Under the pieces are notes generated by a model, which worked only from the letters and a program-made list of their open reading frames with translations, was not told where the DNA came from and made no database searches. A stretch of 64,000 nucleotides of DNA. It comes from JBNKVT01 sp050299335. Lineage in GTDB: Bacteria; Pseudomonadota; Alphaproteobacteria; Rhodobacterales; Rhodobacteraceae. A program made the translations under genes and the position numbers. The stretch covers positions 1 through 64,000 of the forward strand of contig JBNKVT010000008.1 in the NCBI GenBank assembly GCA_050299335.1, given 5' to 3'. This document shows, in pieces, positions 1 through 8,784 of the stretch (its first letter is position 1; the number at the start of each line of letters is the position of its first letter).

Positions 1-45
1 CGCAAATCCCGCGCCGCAAGGTCTTCACGCGTCACATTCACCGTC
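1..45 (-). CDS. 5' end of an unidentified gene (partial)
   Basis: The minus strand reads an open frame off the left edge, beginning MTVNVTREDLAARDL. The ATG at 43-45 is preceded by a GGAGG ribosome-binding sequence at 53-57, which is why I prefer it over an in-frame ATG at 72-74. Only 15 codons are visible, so no family can be named. It runs in the same direction as the tRNA-Ser gene upstream. Confidence 0.35.
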
Positions 46-258
46 ATTCCCGCCTCCATGTTGCTCAACGCCATAGAGTCAGACTTCCTGCCCAGTGGGA
101 ATCCCTAAAAGGAGTCAATGGATTCTGCGGCTGGTATGAGAGACTATTTTTTCCTGCATCGCGCGACCAACAGGGAACAGGTCATTACGCATAACCTTCG
201 AAAACAAAGGAAAATTCTGGCATCGGCCGGATCGAGAGAACGCTTTCGCGGGGGCAAG

Positions 259-348
259 TGGCGGACAGGAAGGGATTCGAACCCTCGAGACGGTTCCCCG
301 CCTACTCCCTTAGCAGGGGAGCGCCTTCGACCACTCGGCCACCTGTCC
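259..348 (-). tRNA. tRNA-Ser (anticodon GCT)
   Basis: A complete class II tRNA folds on the minus strand. The acceptor stem is GGACAGG paired with CCTGTCC, with discriminator G and an encoded CCA at 259-261. The D arm has GCCGAGTGG, the anticodon loop reads CTGCTAA (anticodon GCT, codons AGC/AGU), a long variable arm typical of serine tRNAs is present, and the T loop is GTTCGAATC. It decodes serine AGY codons. Confidence 0.95.
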
Positions 349-656
349 GCCGACCCGTATAGGGATGGTGTTGCAGCGAAACAAGGCAAAAGTTCTGCCA
401 AGAGCGGGCCGCGGTGCCGCCGCATCCAGCGCTCCTGCTGTGCGGGTAGAGTGGGACTGGCGCCGGGAGAATTGAGGTTCGGAACAATCGTCCGTCTCTG
501 GTTCCGCGTGCGGCGGCCCGCAGCCGAATACTTGGCGCGCGGAGAGGATAGGTGGCACCATCCTGACACAATGCAGGGTCCTGACAATGTCTCGGGACAT
601 CATGGCGGTCGGTCGGTAGTGGTTTGCCTGCCGCAGGAATACCTGTTGGCGGGGGT
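349..656. other. Gene-free stretch between tRNA-Ser and the RTX gene
   Basis: About 300 bases with no frame that looks like a real protein. It must hold the tRNA-Ser promoter (reading leftward) and the 3' end of the RTX transcript; I see no clear hairpin-plus-T-run terminator. Confidence 0.4.
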
Positions 657-2159
657 CTATCCGAAAATGAAATCGTCCTGGGTAAAACTGTCGGGGCTGA
701 TCTCGTAGCCGTCCTTGGCGATCACATGGATCTTGTCGTCACCGACGTTGATCACGACGCTTCCGTCATCACGTGGCGAGAGCTTCAGGCTGCTGATATG
801 CCAGGTATTGTCATAGCCGGACAGGTCGATCCGGTCGATGCCCGGCTCGAAATCCATGATCCAGTCCTTCTTGTTGTCGGGCTGGAAAACGAAGACATCC
901 GCGCCGCTTCCGCCGGTCAGTTCGTCGAGGCCGCGTCCATCCACCAGCCTGTCGTCGCCCTGGAAGCCCTTCAGCGTGTCCTGGCCGTTCTTCCCGACTA
1001 GGTAGTCGTCGCCGGACCCGCCATTCAGGGTATTGTCGTTCCTGTTGCCCTTCTTGACCTTGCCGTCGCGTTCCATGTCGAAACTTAGCACCGTCAACCC
1101 GGGCTCGCTTGCGCTTGCGACATAGACATAGGCAATGTTGTCCACTGTCAGGACCTCGAGATCTGAAATATCTGCAAGCGTGGTACCGAAATCGTCTGTC
1201 AGCACATCCAGAAGGATGAGTTGGCCCCTCCAGCCCAGTTCGAACAGGGTTACACCCTCATCGGCCCCTGCGACGAGGATGAAGCTCCGGTTCCCGTAGG
1301 TAACCGTCTCGATGCAGGAGATTTCGGCAAAGCGGGTCTCGTGCGTGTCGATATACGTGTCCTTTTCCTTGAGTGAATAATTCGGTTTCAGCTTGAGAAC
1401 GTGGAGAGAATCCGTGCCTGCTCCGGCGACGACAAGGTAAGGCTTGTTCCAGAAGTCGACGATCTCGATTTCGCTGATCGTGTTGAAACCCAACCCGTCC
1501 GAGGGTGTGTAGGTGGCCTCAATGGTCAGGTTGCCACTTCCCGACACAGAGAAAACGTGTATTCCGGCATCGAGCGCACTTGCGGTCAACAGCATGCGCT
1601 TGCCGTGGAAAACGCCGGATTCCATGCCCGTGATGTCGCCGAGATGGTTATTGCCGTCCCAAACTGGCTTGCGGGCGTAGATCGCGCCATCCGGTTGGTA
1701 TCGATAGGTAAAGAGCCCGCCGTTAAGGAAATCCGCCGTGAAAAAGAAATGAACATCGTTGAAGAACAGCATCTCCCCGCACCGTCCATTCGCCGGGTGC
1801 GCGGTGCCTTCGGCAAAGACACGGTCGAAGGTCAGACCACCAGTTTCGTCGATCTCGTAGACGGAGTAATTGTCGTCATAGCGGCCCCAGACGATGACAT
1901 ATTCAGAGCCGTTGCGGGTAAACGTGTCCATGCCTGTCAGGACATGGGTTCCCGAATCTTCCGAATACTCGATCCGTGAAATCTCCAGAAGATTGCCGGG
2001 GTCGGCCAGGGAAAAGCTGCTCAGCGCGCTCTCCGCCTCGGACCCGACCAGGAGCACCGGCAGTCCGTCGACTGTCGTGATTTCAAGATCGGAAAGTCCG
2101 GAAAGACGCGTGTCTACGGTGTCCGTGAAAACGGACACGACTTCCAGCGTGGCACCCAC
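657..2159 (-). CDS. RTX calcium-binding protein with repeat-built N-terminal region
   Basis: 500-residue protein, predicted to be secreted by a type I (ABC) system through an uncleaved C-terminal signal. Residues about 1-370 contain repeated ~45-60 residue segments, each with a hydrophobic strand such as YLVVAGAG, FILVAGADEG or YVYVASASEPG, which suggests a beta-propeller. Residues about 385-430 carry RTX nonapeptides (GGSGDDYLVG, GGSGADVFVF), followed by the aspartate-rich tail (DFEPGIDRIDLSGYD) typical of serralysin/RTX C-termini. There is no N-terminal signal peptide, as expected for type I export. The start is a GTG with AAGGGG upstream. No T1SS genes lie nearby, so the exporter is elsewhere. 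The activity of the N-terminal part is unknown; a lactonase-like or adhesive propeller is possible. Confidence 0.8.
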   Translation of the reverse strand: MGATLEVVSVFTDTVDTRLSGLSDLEITTVDGLPVLLVGSEAESALSSFSLADPGNLLEISRIEYSEDSGTHVLTGMDTFTRNGSEYVIVWGRYDDNYSVYEIDETGGLTFDRVFAEGTAHPANGRCGEMLFFNDVHFFFTADFLNGGLFTYRYQPDGAIYARKPVWDGNNHLGDITGMESGVFHGKRMLLTASALDAGIHVFSVSGSGNLTIEATYTPSDGLGFNTISEIEIVDFWNKPYLVVAGAGTDSLHVLKLKPNYSLKEKDTYIDTHETRFAEISCIETVTYGNRSFILVAGADEGVTLFELGWRGQLILLDVLTDDFGTTLADISDLEVLTVDNIAYVYVASASEPGLTVLSFDMERDGKVKKGNRNDNTLNGGSGDDYLVGKNGQDTLKGFQGDDRLVDGRGLDELTGGSGADVFVFQPDNKKDWIMDFEPGIDRIDLSGYDNTWHISSLKLSPRDDGSVVINVGDDKIHVIAKDGYEISPDSFTQDDFIFG

Positions 2160-2226
2160 GTTGCAACCCCTTACTCAAAGGCAAGGTTTCCCTTGCTCAC
2201 CCGGGAGGCAGCATGGCGCAGCCGCA

Positions 2227-2268
2227 TTAATGTCAATTGAAATTAACGATAAATGGTTCAGGTATTAA
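2227..2268. promoter_or_regulatory. TTAA-rich control region upstream of the RTX gene
   Basis: Three TTAA boxes at 2227-2230, 2243-2246 and 2265-2268 lie 70-110 bp upstream of the RTX start in an otherwise GC-rich sequence. Similar TTAA clusters precede the other two RTX genes in this window, so this may be the binding region of a shared regulator such as CtrA. Part of it overlaps the 3' end of ychF. None of the spacings is the canonical N7. Confidence 0.3.
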
Positions 2269-3355
2269 ACAGAAAATGCAAGACGTCGCCGTCTTCGACC
2301 TTGTAATTCTTGCCTTCAGCCCGCATCTTTCCTGCCTCTTTAGCACCTTGTTCACCAGTATTCTGAATGTAATCGGTAAACGAGATCGTCTCGGCCCGGA
2401 TGAATCCGCGCTCGAAATCGCCGTGGATCACGCCGGCGGCCTGCGGTGCCAGGGTTCCGGCGGGAATCGTCCAGGCTCGCGCTTCCTTGGGGCCGACGGT
2501 GAAATAGGTGATCAGCCCCAACAGCCCGTAGCCCGCCGCGATCAGCCGGTCGAGACCGGCTTCCTCCAGGCCCATCTCGGCCAGAAACTCGGTGCGTTCC
2601 TCATTGGCAAGCTGGCTGATTTCCTCCTCGATTGCCGCCGAGATCACAACCGAAGCCGCCCCCTGCGCGGCGGCCATCTTCGCCACCGCGTCGGAATGGG
2701 CGTTTCCGGTCGCGGCGTTCTCTTCCTCGACATTGCAGACATAGAGCACCGGTTTTGCTGACAGGAGCTGCAGCATGTTCCAGGCCTTGCGATCCTCGGC
2801 ATCGACCTCGACGGTCCGCGCCGGTTTGCCCGCTTCGATCGCGGCCCTGGCCTTCTGAAGCAGCGCCTCCTGGGCCTTGGCCTCCTTATCGCCACCCTTG
2901 ATCTTGCGCTGCAGGTTCGCCAGCCGCTTTTCGATGCTTTCGAGATCAGCGAGCATCAGTTCGGTCTCGATCACTTCGGCATCGGCAATCGGATCGACGC
3001 GGCCATCGACATGGGTGACGTCGTCATCCTCGAAGCAGCGCAGCACATGGGCGATGGCGTCGCATTCGCGGATATTGGCCAGGAACTGGTTGCCGAGCCC
3101 TTCGCCCTTCGATGCGCCTTTCACCAGCCCGGCGATATCGACGAAGGTCAACCGCGTGGGGATCACCTGTTTGGACTGGGCGATCTCGGCCAGCTTGTCG
3201 AGCCTGGGATCGGGGACCGAGACCTCGCCGATATTCGGCTCGATTGTGCAGAAGGGAAAGTTCGCGGCCTGGGCGGCGGCGGTGCGGGTCAGGGCGTTGA
3301 ACAGAGTCGATTTCCCGACATTCGGCAGGCCGACAATTCCGGTCTTGAATCCCAT
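2258..3355 (-). CDS. ychF: Redox-regulated ribosome-binding ATPase YchF
   Basis: 365-residue OBG-family P-loop protein, the usual length for YchF. The P loop GLPNVGKST is at residues 9-17, the G3 region is DIAGLVKGAS, and the G4-like motif is NVEE instead of NKxD, the hallmark of ATP rather than GTP preference. The C-terminal TGS domain includes the conserved stretch ITYFTVGPKEARAWTIPAGT. It binds ribosomes and acts in translation and stress responses. I chose the internal ATG at 3353-3355 (MGFKTGIVGLP) because it matches family N-termini and has GGAGAG upstream. trpA is divergent from it. Confidence 0.95.
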   Translation of the reverse strand: MGFKTGIVGLPNVGKSTLFNALTRTAAAQAANFPFCTIEPNIGEVSVPDPRLDKLAEIAQSKQVIPTRLTFVDIAGLVKGASKGEGLGNQFLANIRECDAIAHVLRCFEDDDVTHVDGRVDPIADAEVIETELMLADLESIEKRLANLQRKIKGGDKEAKAQEALLQKARAAIEAGKPARTVEVDAEDRKAWNMLQLLSAKPVLYVCNVEEENAATGNAHSDAVAKMAAAQGAASVVISAAIEEEISQLANEERTEFLAEMGLEEAGLDRLIAAGYGLLGLITYFTVGPKEARAWTIPAGTLAPQAAGVIHGDFERGFIRAETISFTDYIQNTGEQGAKEAGKMRAEGKNYKVEDGDVLHFLFNT

Positions 3356-3520
3356 CGTGCTCTCCAACCTGTCTCTTGTCGCGGGGTGGCCCGCTCTGCC
3401 CGGCTCAGGCAGGCGGCTTAGGACGAAGCAGCGCCCGGATCAAGCCCGCTCGGGTCTGCGCCTCTTGATTTTCCCTTCCCCGTGCCGCACACATCGCGGC
3501 GAATTGAGGGACAGGCTGCC

Positions 3521-4312
3521 ATGACACGTATCGATGAGTGTTTCGCGAAACTTCGCACCGAGGGAAAATCCGCCTTCGTCGCCTATGTCATGGCCGGGGA
3601 TCCGGATTACGACACGTCGCTGGACATCGTGCGCGGCCTCCCCGCGGCAGGGGTCGACGTGATCGAACTGGGCCTGCCCTTCACCGATCCGATGGCGGAC
3701 GGTCCGGCGATCCAGATGGCGGGGCAAAGAGCGCTTGGCGCGGGCATGACGCTTGACCGGACGCTCGATCTGGCCCGCGCTTTCCGCGAAAAGGACACCG
3801 AAACGCCGATCGTGCTGATGGGCTATTACAATCCGATCCATTCCATGGGCGTGCCGGCCTTCCTGAAGGCGGCGAAAGAGGCAGGCATTGACGGGCTGAT
3901 CGTCGTCGACCTGCCGCCCGAGGAGGACGACGAGCTTTGCCTGCCAGCCAACGCCGCCGGGCTGAATTTCATCCGTCTCGCCACCCCGACCACCGACGAC
4001 CGCCGCCTGCCGAAGGTGCTGCAGAACACGTCCGGTTTCGTCTATTATGTCTCGATCACCGGCATTACCGGTGCTGCCGAGGCCAATGCAGCCGCAGTTG
4101 GCCCTGAGGTCGCCCGTATCAAGGCCTCCACCGACCTGCCGGTCTGTGTCGGGTTCGGTATCAAGACCCCCGAAGGCGCCGAGGCCATCGCTGGGGTTGC
4201 GGATGGCGCCGTGGTCGGCTCGGCCATCGTCAGCCAGATCGCGGCAGGGAAGTCCCCGGCCGAGGTGCTGGCCTTCGTCAAATCCCTCGCGGACGGCGCC
4301 CACCGGGCCTGA
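3521..4312 (+). CDS. trpA: Tryptophan synthase alpha chain
   Basis: 263-residue TIM barrel that cleaves indole-3-glycerol phosphate to indole and glyceraldehyde-3-phosphate; indole is then channelled to TrpB. The catalytic residues Glu49 and Asp60 fall at exactly the canonical numbers in VIELGLPFTDPMADGP. The phosphate-binding loops (YYVSITGITG, VGFGIKTPE, GAVVGSAIV) are all present. The start at ATG 3521 gives the family N-terminus MTRIDECFAKL. trpB is not in the window next to it; the upstream neighbour ychF is divergent and the downstream fabI is convergent. Confidence 0.96.
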   Translation: MTRIDECFAKLRTEGKSAFVAYVMAGDPDYDTSLDIVRGLPAAGVDVIELGLPFTDPMADGPAIQMAGQRALGAGMTLDRTLDLARAFREKDTETPIVLMGYYNPIHSMGVPAFLKAAKEAGIDGLIVVDLPPEEDDELCLPANAAGLNFIRLATPTTDDRRLPKVLQNTSGFVYYVSITGITGAAEANAAAVGPEVARIKASTDLPVCVGFGIKTPEGAEAIAGVADGAVVGSAIVSQIAAGKSPAEVLAFVKSLADGAHRA

Positions 4313-4394
4313 GACTGGCGGGAGCCGCGTCGCTGCCGACACGCAGGGGTGTGGCAGGGGCGCAGGATGGATGCTCCGCACCCATCCTTGTCCT

Positions 4395-5192
4395 TCAGAG
4401 ATTCTCCGCCTGCGCCATCCCGGTCACATGGTAGCCACCATCGACATGGATGATCTCGCCGGTCGTGCAGGAACCGAGGTCGGACAAGAGATACAGCGCC
4501 GTTCCCCCCACCGCCTCCAGCGTCGCATTGGCCCGAAGCGGTGCGTTCAGCTCCGTCGTCTTGTAGACCTTCCGCGCCCCGCCGATCGCCGCCCCGGCCA
4601 GCGTCCGCATCGGCCCCGGCGAGAGAGCGTTGACCCGAATCCCGTCCGGGCCGAGATCGTTGGCCAGATACCGCACCGCGCCTTCCAGCGCCGCCTTGGC
4701 CACGCCCATGACATTGTAATTCGGCGTCACCCGCTGCGATCCCATGTAGGTCAGGGTGATGATCGACCCGCCTTCGGTCATCAGGGGCGCCAGCCGCCGT
4801 GTCATCTCGACCAGCGAGTAGCAGGAGATGTCCAGCGAGTTCAGGAAATTGGCCCGTGTCGTGTTCACGAACCGGCCCTGCAACTCGGATTTCTCGGAAT
4901 AGGCAATCGCGTGGACATAGAAATCCAGGCTTCCCCATTCCTTCTTCAGCCGCCTGACAACCGCCTCCAGCGAGGCGTCGTCCTGCACGTCCGCCGGCAT
5001 CACCAGTTTCGAACCGATGCTCTCGGCCAGCGGCGTCACCCGCTGGCCGAAAGCCTCGCCCTGATAGGTGAAGGCCATCTCGGCCCCGTGCCTGGCCAGT
5101 TCGCGGGCAATCCCCCAGGCGATCGACTTTTCGTTGGCGACCCCCATCACCAACCCGCGCTTGCCCTCCATGAGCCCGGTCATGGGCGTCAC
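4395..5192 (-). CDS. fabI: Enoyl-[acyl-carrier-protein] reductase (NADH)
   Basis: 265-residue short-chain dehydrogenase-like enzyme that performs the last step of each fatty acid elongation cycle. The cofactor loop GVANEKSIAWG and the catalytic Tyr-X6-Lys in YNVMGVAKAAL identify FabI. Its ATG overlaps the fabB stop by four bases (ATGA), so translation is probably coupled; it is the last gene of a fabA-fabB-fabI operon. An alternative start a few codons downstream (MTGLMEGK) is possible. Confidence 0.94.
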   Translation of the reverse strand: MTPMTGLMEGKRGLVMGVANEKSIAWGIARELARHGAEMAFTYQGEAFGQRVTPLAESIGSKLVMPADVQDDASLEAVVRRLKKEWGSLDFYVHAIAYSEKSELQGRFVNTTRANFLNSLDISCYSLVEMTRRLAPLMTEGGSIITLTYMGSQRVTPNYNVMGVAKAALEGAVRYLANDLGPDGIRVNALSPGPMRTLAGAAIGGARKVYKTTELNAPLRANATLEAVGGTALYLLSDLGSCTTGEIIHVDGGYHVTGMAQAENL

Positions 5193-6415
5193 CCCTCGTA
5201 CCGGCTCATCGCGAGCGTCGCGTTGGTGCCGCCGAAGCCGAAGGAATTGGACAGGACCGTATCGAGCCCCGCATTATCGATCCGCGCCGTCGCAATCTCG
5301 CCGGGCTGCAATTCGGGGTCGGGATCGAAGACATTCGCCGAGGCGGCGATGAAATCGTCCTGCAGCATCAACAGGCAATAGATCGCCTCCTGCACGCCCG
5401 TCGCGCCCAGCGAATGCCCGGTCAGCGATTTGGTCGCCGAGACCACCGGGATATGCCCCTCACCGAAGATGTTCCGCAAGGCGATGATCTCCTTCATGTC
5501 GCCCACCGGCGTCGAGGTGCCGTGGGCGTTCACGTAAGATACCTTGCGGTTGCCGATGGTCCCCAGCGCCAGCCGCATCGACCGCTCGCCGCCCTCGCCC
5601 GAGGGGGCGACCATGTCATAGCCGTCCGAAGTTGCGCCATATCCGGTCACCTCGGCATAGATCTTCGCCCCCCGCGCCTTGGCGTGTTCCAGTTCCTCCA
5701 GCACCACGACCCCACCGCCGCCGGCGATCACGAAGCCGTCGCGATTGGCGTCATAGGCGCGGCTCGCCAGCTGCGGCGTGTCGTTGTATTTCGAGCTCAT
5801 CGCCCCCATGGCGTCGAAGAGGCAGGACAGCGTCCAGTCCAGTTCCTCGCCGCCACCGGCGAAGACGATATCCTGCTTGCCGAGCTGGATCTGCTCGACC
5901 CCGTTGCCGATGCAATGGGCCGAGGTCGAACAGGCGGAAGTGATCGAATAATTCACCCCCTTGATCTTGAAGGGTGTCGCCAGGCAGGCCGAGTTGGTCG
6001 AGGACATGCAGCGCGTCACCATGAACGGGCCCATCCGCTTCGGCGCGCCCTTCTCGACGGTGATGTTGTGGGCGGCGAAGAGGTTCTTCGTCGAGGGCCC
6101 GCCCGAGCCCATCACCAGGCCGGTGCGCTCGTTCGAGACGTCGCTGTCTTCCAGCCCGGCATCGGCAATCGCCTGTTGCATCGAGATGAAATTGTATGCC
6201 GCCCCGTCACCCATGAACCGCATGTCGCGCTTGTCGATATGCTCGGTCAGGTCGATCTTCGGCATGCCGTGGACCTGGGACCGGAAGCCGTGCTCGGCAT
6301 AATCCGGCGCGAACTCGATCCCCGAGCGGCCCTCCTTCAGCGAGGTCTTCACCTCGTCGGCGGTATTCCCGATCGAGGAGACGATCCCGATCCCTGTGAC
6401 AACAACACGGCGCAT
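5189..6415 (-). CDS. fabB: 3-oxoacyl-ACP synthase I
   Basis: 408-residue condensing enzyme that elongates acyl chains and, together with FabA, makes unsaturated fatty acids. The catalytic Cys is residue 162 in TSACSTSAHCIG; the two catalytic histidines are in NAHGTSTPVGD and KSLTGHSLGATG. The start is taken at MRRVVVTGIG, which matches the family N-terminus; the frame could extend further upstream but overlaps the fabA 3' end. It lies directly behind fabA, the classic arrangement for the anaerobic-type unsaturated fatty acid pathway. Confidence 0.95.
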   Translation of the reverse strand: MRRVVVTGIGIVSSIGNTADEVKTSLKEGRSGIEFAPDYAEHGFRSQVHGMPKIDLTEHIDKRDMRFMGDGAAYNFISMQQAIADAGLEDSDVSNERTGLVMGSGGPSTKNLFAAHNITVEKGAPKRMGPFMVTRCMSSTNSACLATPFKIKGVNYSITSACSTSAHCIGNGVEQIQLGKQDIVFAGGGEELDWTLSCLFDAMGAMSSKYNDTPQLASRAYDANRDGFVIAGGGGVVVLEELEHAKARGAKIYAEVTGYGATSDGYDMVAPSGEGGERSMRLALGTIGNRKVSYVNAHGTSTPVGDMKEIIALRNIFGEGHIPVVSATKSLTGHSLGATGVQEAIYCLLMLQDDFIAASANVFDPDPELQPGEIATARIDNAGLDTVLSNSFGFGGTNATLAMSRYEG

Positions 6416-6431
6416 GCGGCCCCCTTTGGTC

Positions 6432-6938
6432 CTATTCCTGAAACAGCCCGACACGCATGTCGGTGACCGTATAGGCGACCTCGCCATCGGCCTTCACCAC
6501 GCCATTGGCCACGCCCATCTTCAGCTTGCGGTCAATGACGCGGGTGAACTGCACGTCATAGGTAAGCAGTTTCGTCTCCGGCGTCACCATCGCCGTCAGC
6601 TTGACCTCGCCGCAGCCCAGCGCCCGGCCCCGTCCCAGCATCCCGCGCCAGCCGAGATTGAACCCCGTCAGCTGCCACAGCCCGTCAAGGCCCAGGCAGC
6701 CCGGCATCACCGGGTCGCCGATGAAATGGCATTCGAAGAACCAGCGGTCGGGGCGCACCTCGTATTCGGCCAGCACATGGCCCTTGCCGAATTCACCGCC
6801 ATCGGCGGAAATCTCGGTGATCCGGTCCATCATCAGCATCGGCGGCATCGGCAGTTGCGGGTTGCCGGGTCCGAACATTTCGCCGCGGGCGCACTGCAAA
6901 AGGCCTTCGTAATCGATACTGCTCGGGCGATCCGCCAT
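6432..6938 (-). CDS. fabA: 3-hydroxydecanoyl-ACP dehydratase/isomerase
   Basis: 168-residue hot-dog-fold enzyme that dehydrates 3-hydroxydecanoyl-ACP and isomerises the trans-2 to the cis-3 double bond, the branch point to unsaturated fatty acids. The active-site His71 (ECHFIGDPVMPG) and Asp85 (CLGLDGLWQ) are in place. It is first gene of the fabA-fabB-fabI operon. An inverted repeat lies 14-51 bp upstream of its start and could be an operator. Confidence 0.95.
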   Translation of the reverse strand: MADRPSSIDYEGLLQCARGEMFGPGNPQLPMPPMLMMDRITEISADGGEFGKGHVLAEYEVRPDRWFFECHFIGDPVMPGCLGLDGLWQLTGFNLGWRGMLGRGRALGCGEVKLTAMVTPETKLLTYDVQFTRVIDRKLKMGVANGVVKADGEVAYTVTDMRVGLFQE

Positions 6939-6951
6939 TAATACTGCCTCC

Positions 6952-6989
6952 GGAGTGCTTTCGGTTTATTTCGTTATCGCGAGCACTCC
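6952..6989. promoter_or_regulatory. Inverted repeat upstream of fabA, possible operator
   Basis: GGAGTGCT at 6952-6959 and AGCACTCC at 6982-6989 are perfect inverted 8-mers separated by 22 bp of AT-richer DNA, immediately upstream of the fabA start. The position fits an operator or a 5'-UTR hairpin for the fab operon. I do not recognise it as a known Irr, FadR or FabR site. Confidence 0.35.
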
Positions 6990-7026
6990 TATCACCGCCC
7001 GGCGGAATCGCGCAATAGCGGGGGGT

Positions 7027-8163
7027 CTATTTCCCGTCCTTGGCCCCGTCCCCGGGCAGCTTCGGCAACCTCAGCACCAGCCCGCCACCCTCGACCGGCA
7101 CGGTAACGGTGTTTTCGCGCAGGGCGGCGATCCAGACCGGGCAGATCAGGTCCTCGACGGCCTCGTCGCCAATGCCTCGCGCCTCCTCCACCAGATTGGT
7201 GAAATAGCTCGCCTCCAGCGCCAGCGCGATCCGGCCCAAGGCCTCCTCCCGGAAAGGCTCCCGCTCCTCTTCCGTCAGGCTGTGGACCGGCAGGAACTCC
7301 GTCTGTATCACTTCCCAGACCTCCGCAACCCGCGCCTCGCCGGCATCAAGTACCGGCCAGTCTCCCGTCTCGGCGCGAACAGCGGCGATCTCTTCCTCCA
7401 CGACCATGCCGGTTGCGCGCGGTACGGACTGCATCAGCGACGCGTACCGGTCCCGCACTGGAGGCGCATCTTCCAGCATGGATTTCGTCATCGCAATTCC
7501 GCCGTCGATATACTGTCGGAACGCCACCGCACCCAGCCGCGCTGCGGCCAGAAAGGACCGGTCGGCATCGCTCAGGGTCTCCGGTGCGGCGGTCAGGCGC
7601 GCGTGGAGCCCTCTGGTCAGGCACTCTCCGAACCTCCCGACAGAGACTGCCAGCCCGAACCCCGCTCCGTTTATCAGCGCCACATCGCCAGGCTCGAAGG
7701 GAAGATAACTGACCTTGAACCCCTCGATATATAGCTCCTGGTCAGGCGGGGTCAGCACCACGGCATCCTTGAGGGACATCAGTTCGCTTTCCATTCCGGT
7801 ATTGAGCGCCAGTGTCAGGTCATGCATATCGGTATAGGCAAGATCACTGGCAAGGATACTGCCGCCTTCCAGCCTGTAGCGGCCCTCAACGAGAACACCG
7901 GTCTCGGATACCGTGATGCAGCTGGCATAGTCCTCGCACGCCTCGCTCGCAAAGGCTGCCCAGGTTGTGAAAGCCCCGTTGACCACCGCCCCGTCCCGGA
8001 ACGCGAGCGTCGCGAACATGCCCGGCGTCATGCCCATCCGACTGGCGAAAGTCGGATCGGCCGAGACCCAAGTCTTTCCTTCAAGGAGTTCCGGCGTCAA
8101 TTCCTGTGCAAAGCTTGGCGAGGTCACAAGCAGGGCAATGGAAAGGGTTAGCATCCTGTTCAT
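7027..8163 (-). CDS. Exported protein of unknown function
   Basis: 378-residue protein with a signal peptide (MNRMLTLSIALLVTSPSFAQ) and probable cleavage after AQ, so it is likely periplasmic. No catalytic motif is recognised. The N-terminal third is rich in beta-like segments and has a CEDYASC pair of cysteines; the C-terminal half (from about residue 190) looks helical and acidic. The start ATG has GGGAGA upstream. It sits between fabA and the divergently read irr. The family is unknown to me. Confidence 0.7.
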   Translation of the reverse strand: MNRMLTLSIALLVTSPSFAQELTPELLEGKTWVSADPTFASRMGMTPGMFATLAFRDGAVVNGAFTTWAAFASEACEDYASCITVSETGVLVEGRYRLEGGSILASDLAYTDMHDLTLALNTGMESELMSLKDAVVLTPPDQELYIEGFKVSYLPFEPGDVALINGAGFGLAVSVGRFGECLTRGLHARLTAAPETLSDADRSFLAAARLGAVAFRQYIDGGIAMTKSMLEDAPPVRDRYASLMQSVPRATGMVVEEEIAAVRAETGDWPVLDAGEARVAEVWEVIQTEFLPVHSLTEEEREPFREEALGRIALALEASYFTNLVEEARGIGDEAVEDLICPVWIAALRENTVTVPVEGGGLVLRLPKLPGDGAKDGK

Positions 8164-8346
8164 TTCAGTCTCCCGTGGCGCGGTCAGGTCCGTCTTGCTG
8201 ATACGGTGCTGCGGAAAAAGTCCGTCGCACCAGCGCAGTTCCATTGCTTTCCCCATGGCCGATGCTTGACATAGGGGGCCGCGAAAACCCATTATTCATT
8301 GGTATCTGTTACCAACCACGAACCGTCCGGTCAAAGAGAGTAACGC

Positions 8347-8784
8347 ATGAACGACCGACCCGAAGCGATGACCCAGTCCGGCGACCGTGCCGCCCGCTGG
8401 CTGCTTGGCGCCGGGCTTCGCCCAACCCGCCAGCGCCTGACCCTGGCCGAACTCCTGATCGGCGATGGCCACAACCGCCATGTCACTGCCGAAAGCCTGC
8501 ATGAGGCCGCCGGGCAATGCGACGATCCGGTGTCGCTTGCCACCGTCTACAACACGCTCAAGGCCTTCTGCGAGGCCGGACTGATGGTCGAGATCACCGT
8601 GGACGGGAACCGGTCCTATTTCGATACCCGCACCGACGACCACCCGCATTTCTACTGGGAGGACGAGGGGCGGATCACGGATGCCCCGAGCGACAGCGTG
8701 AAGATCACATCGCTGCCGGATGCGCCCGAGGGCACCGAGATTTCCAAGGTCGATGTCGTCGTCCGCCTCCGCCGGAAATCCTGA
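8347..8784 (+). CDS. irr: Fur-family iron response regulator Irr
   Basis: 145-residue Fur-superfamily transcription factor. The winged-helix segment LRPTRQRLTLAELL and the helix SLATVYNTLKAFCEAGL are typical, and the dimerisation domain has HPHFYWEDEG. Irr of Rhizobiales and Rhodobacterales responds to haem and iron status and controls haem synthesis and iron uptake. It is divergent from the exported protein gene at 7027-8163 and its 3' end overlaps the next gene. Fur/Mur/Zur are less likely because the sequence lacks the usual CxxC structural zinc pairs. Confidence 0.88.
   Translation: MNDRPEAMTQSGDRAARWLLGAGLRPTRQRLTLAELLIGDGHNRHVTAESLHEAAGQCDDPVSLATVYNTLKAFCEAGLMVEITVDGNRSYFDTRTDDHPHFYWEDEGRITDAPSDSVKITSLPDAPEGTEISKVDVVVRLRRKS

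Noticed and set aside
118..708. Plus-strand frame covering the tRNA-Ser gene
   Set aside because: It contains the whole reverse complement of a tRNA and has no family match, so it is not coding.
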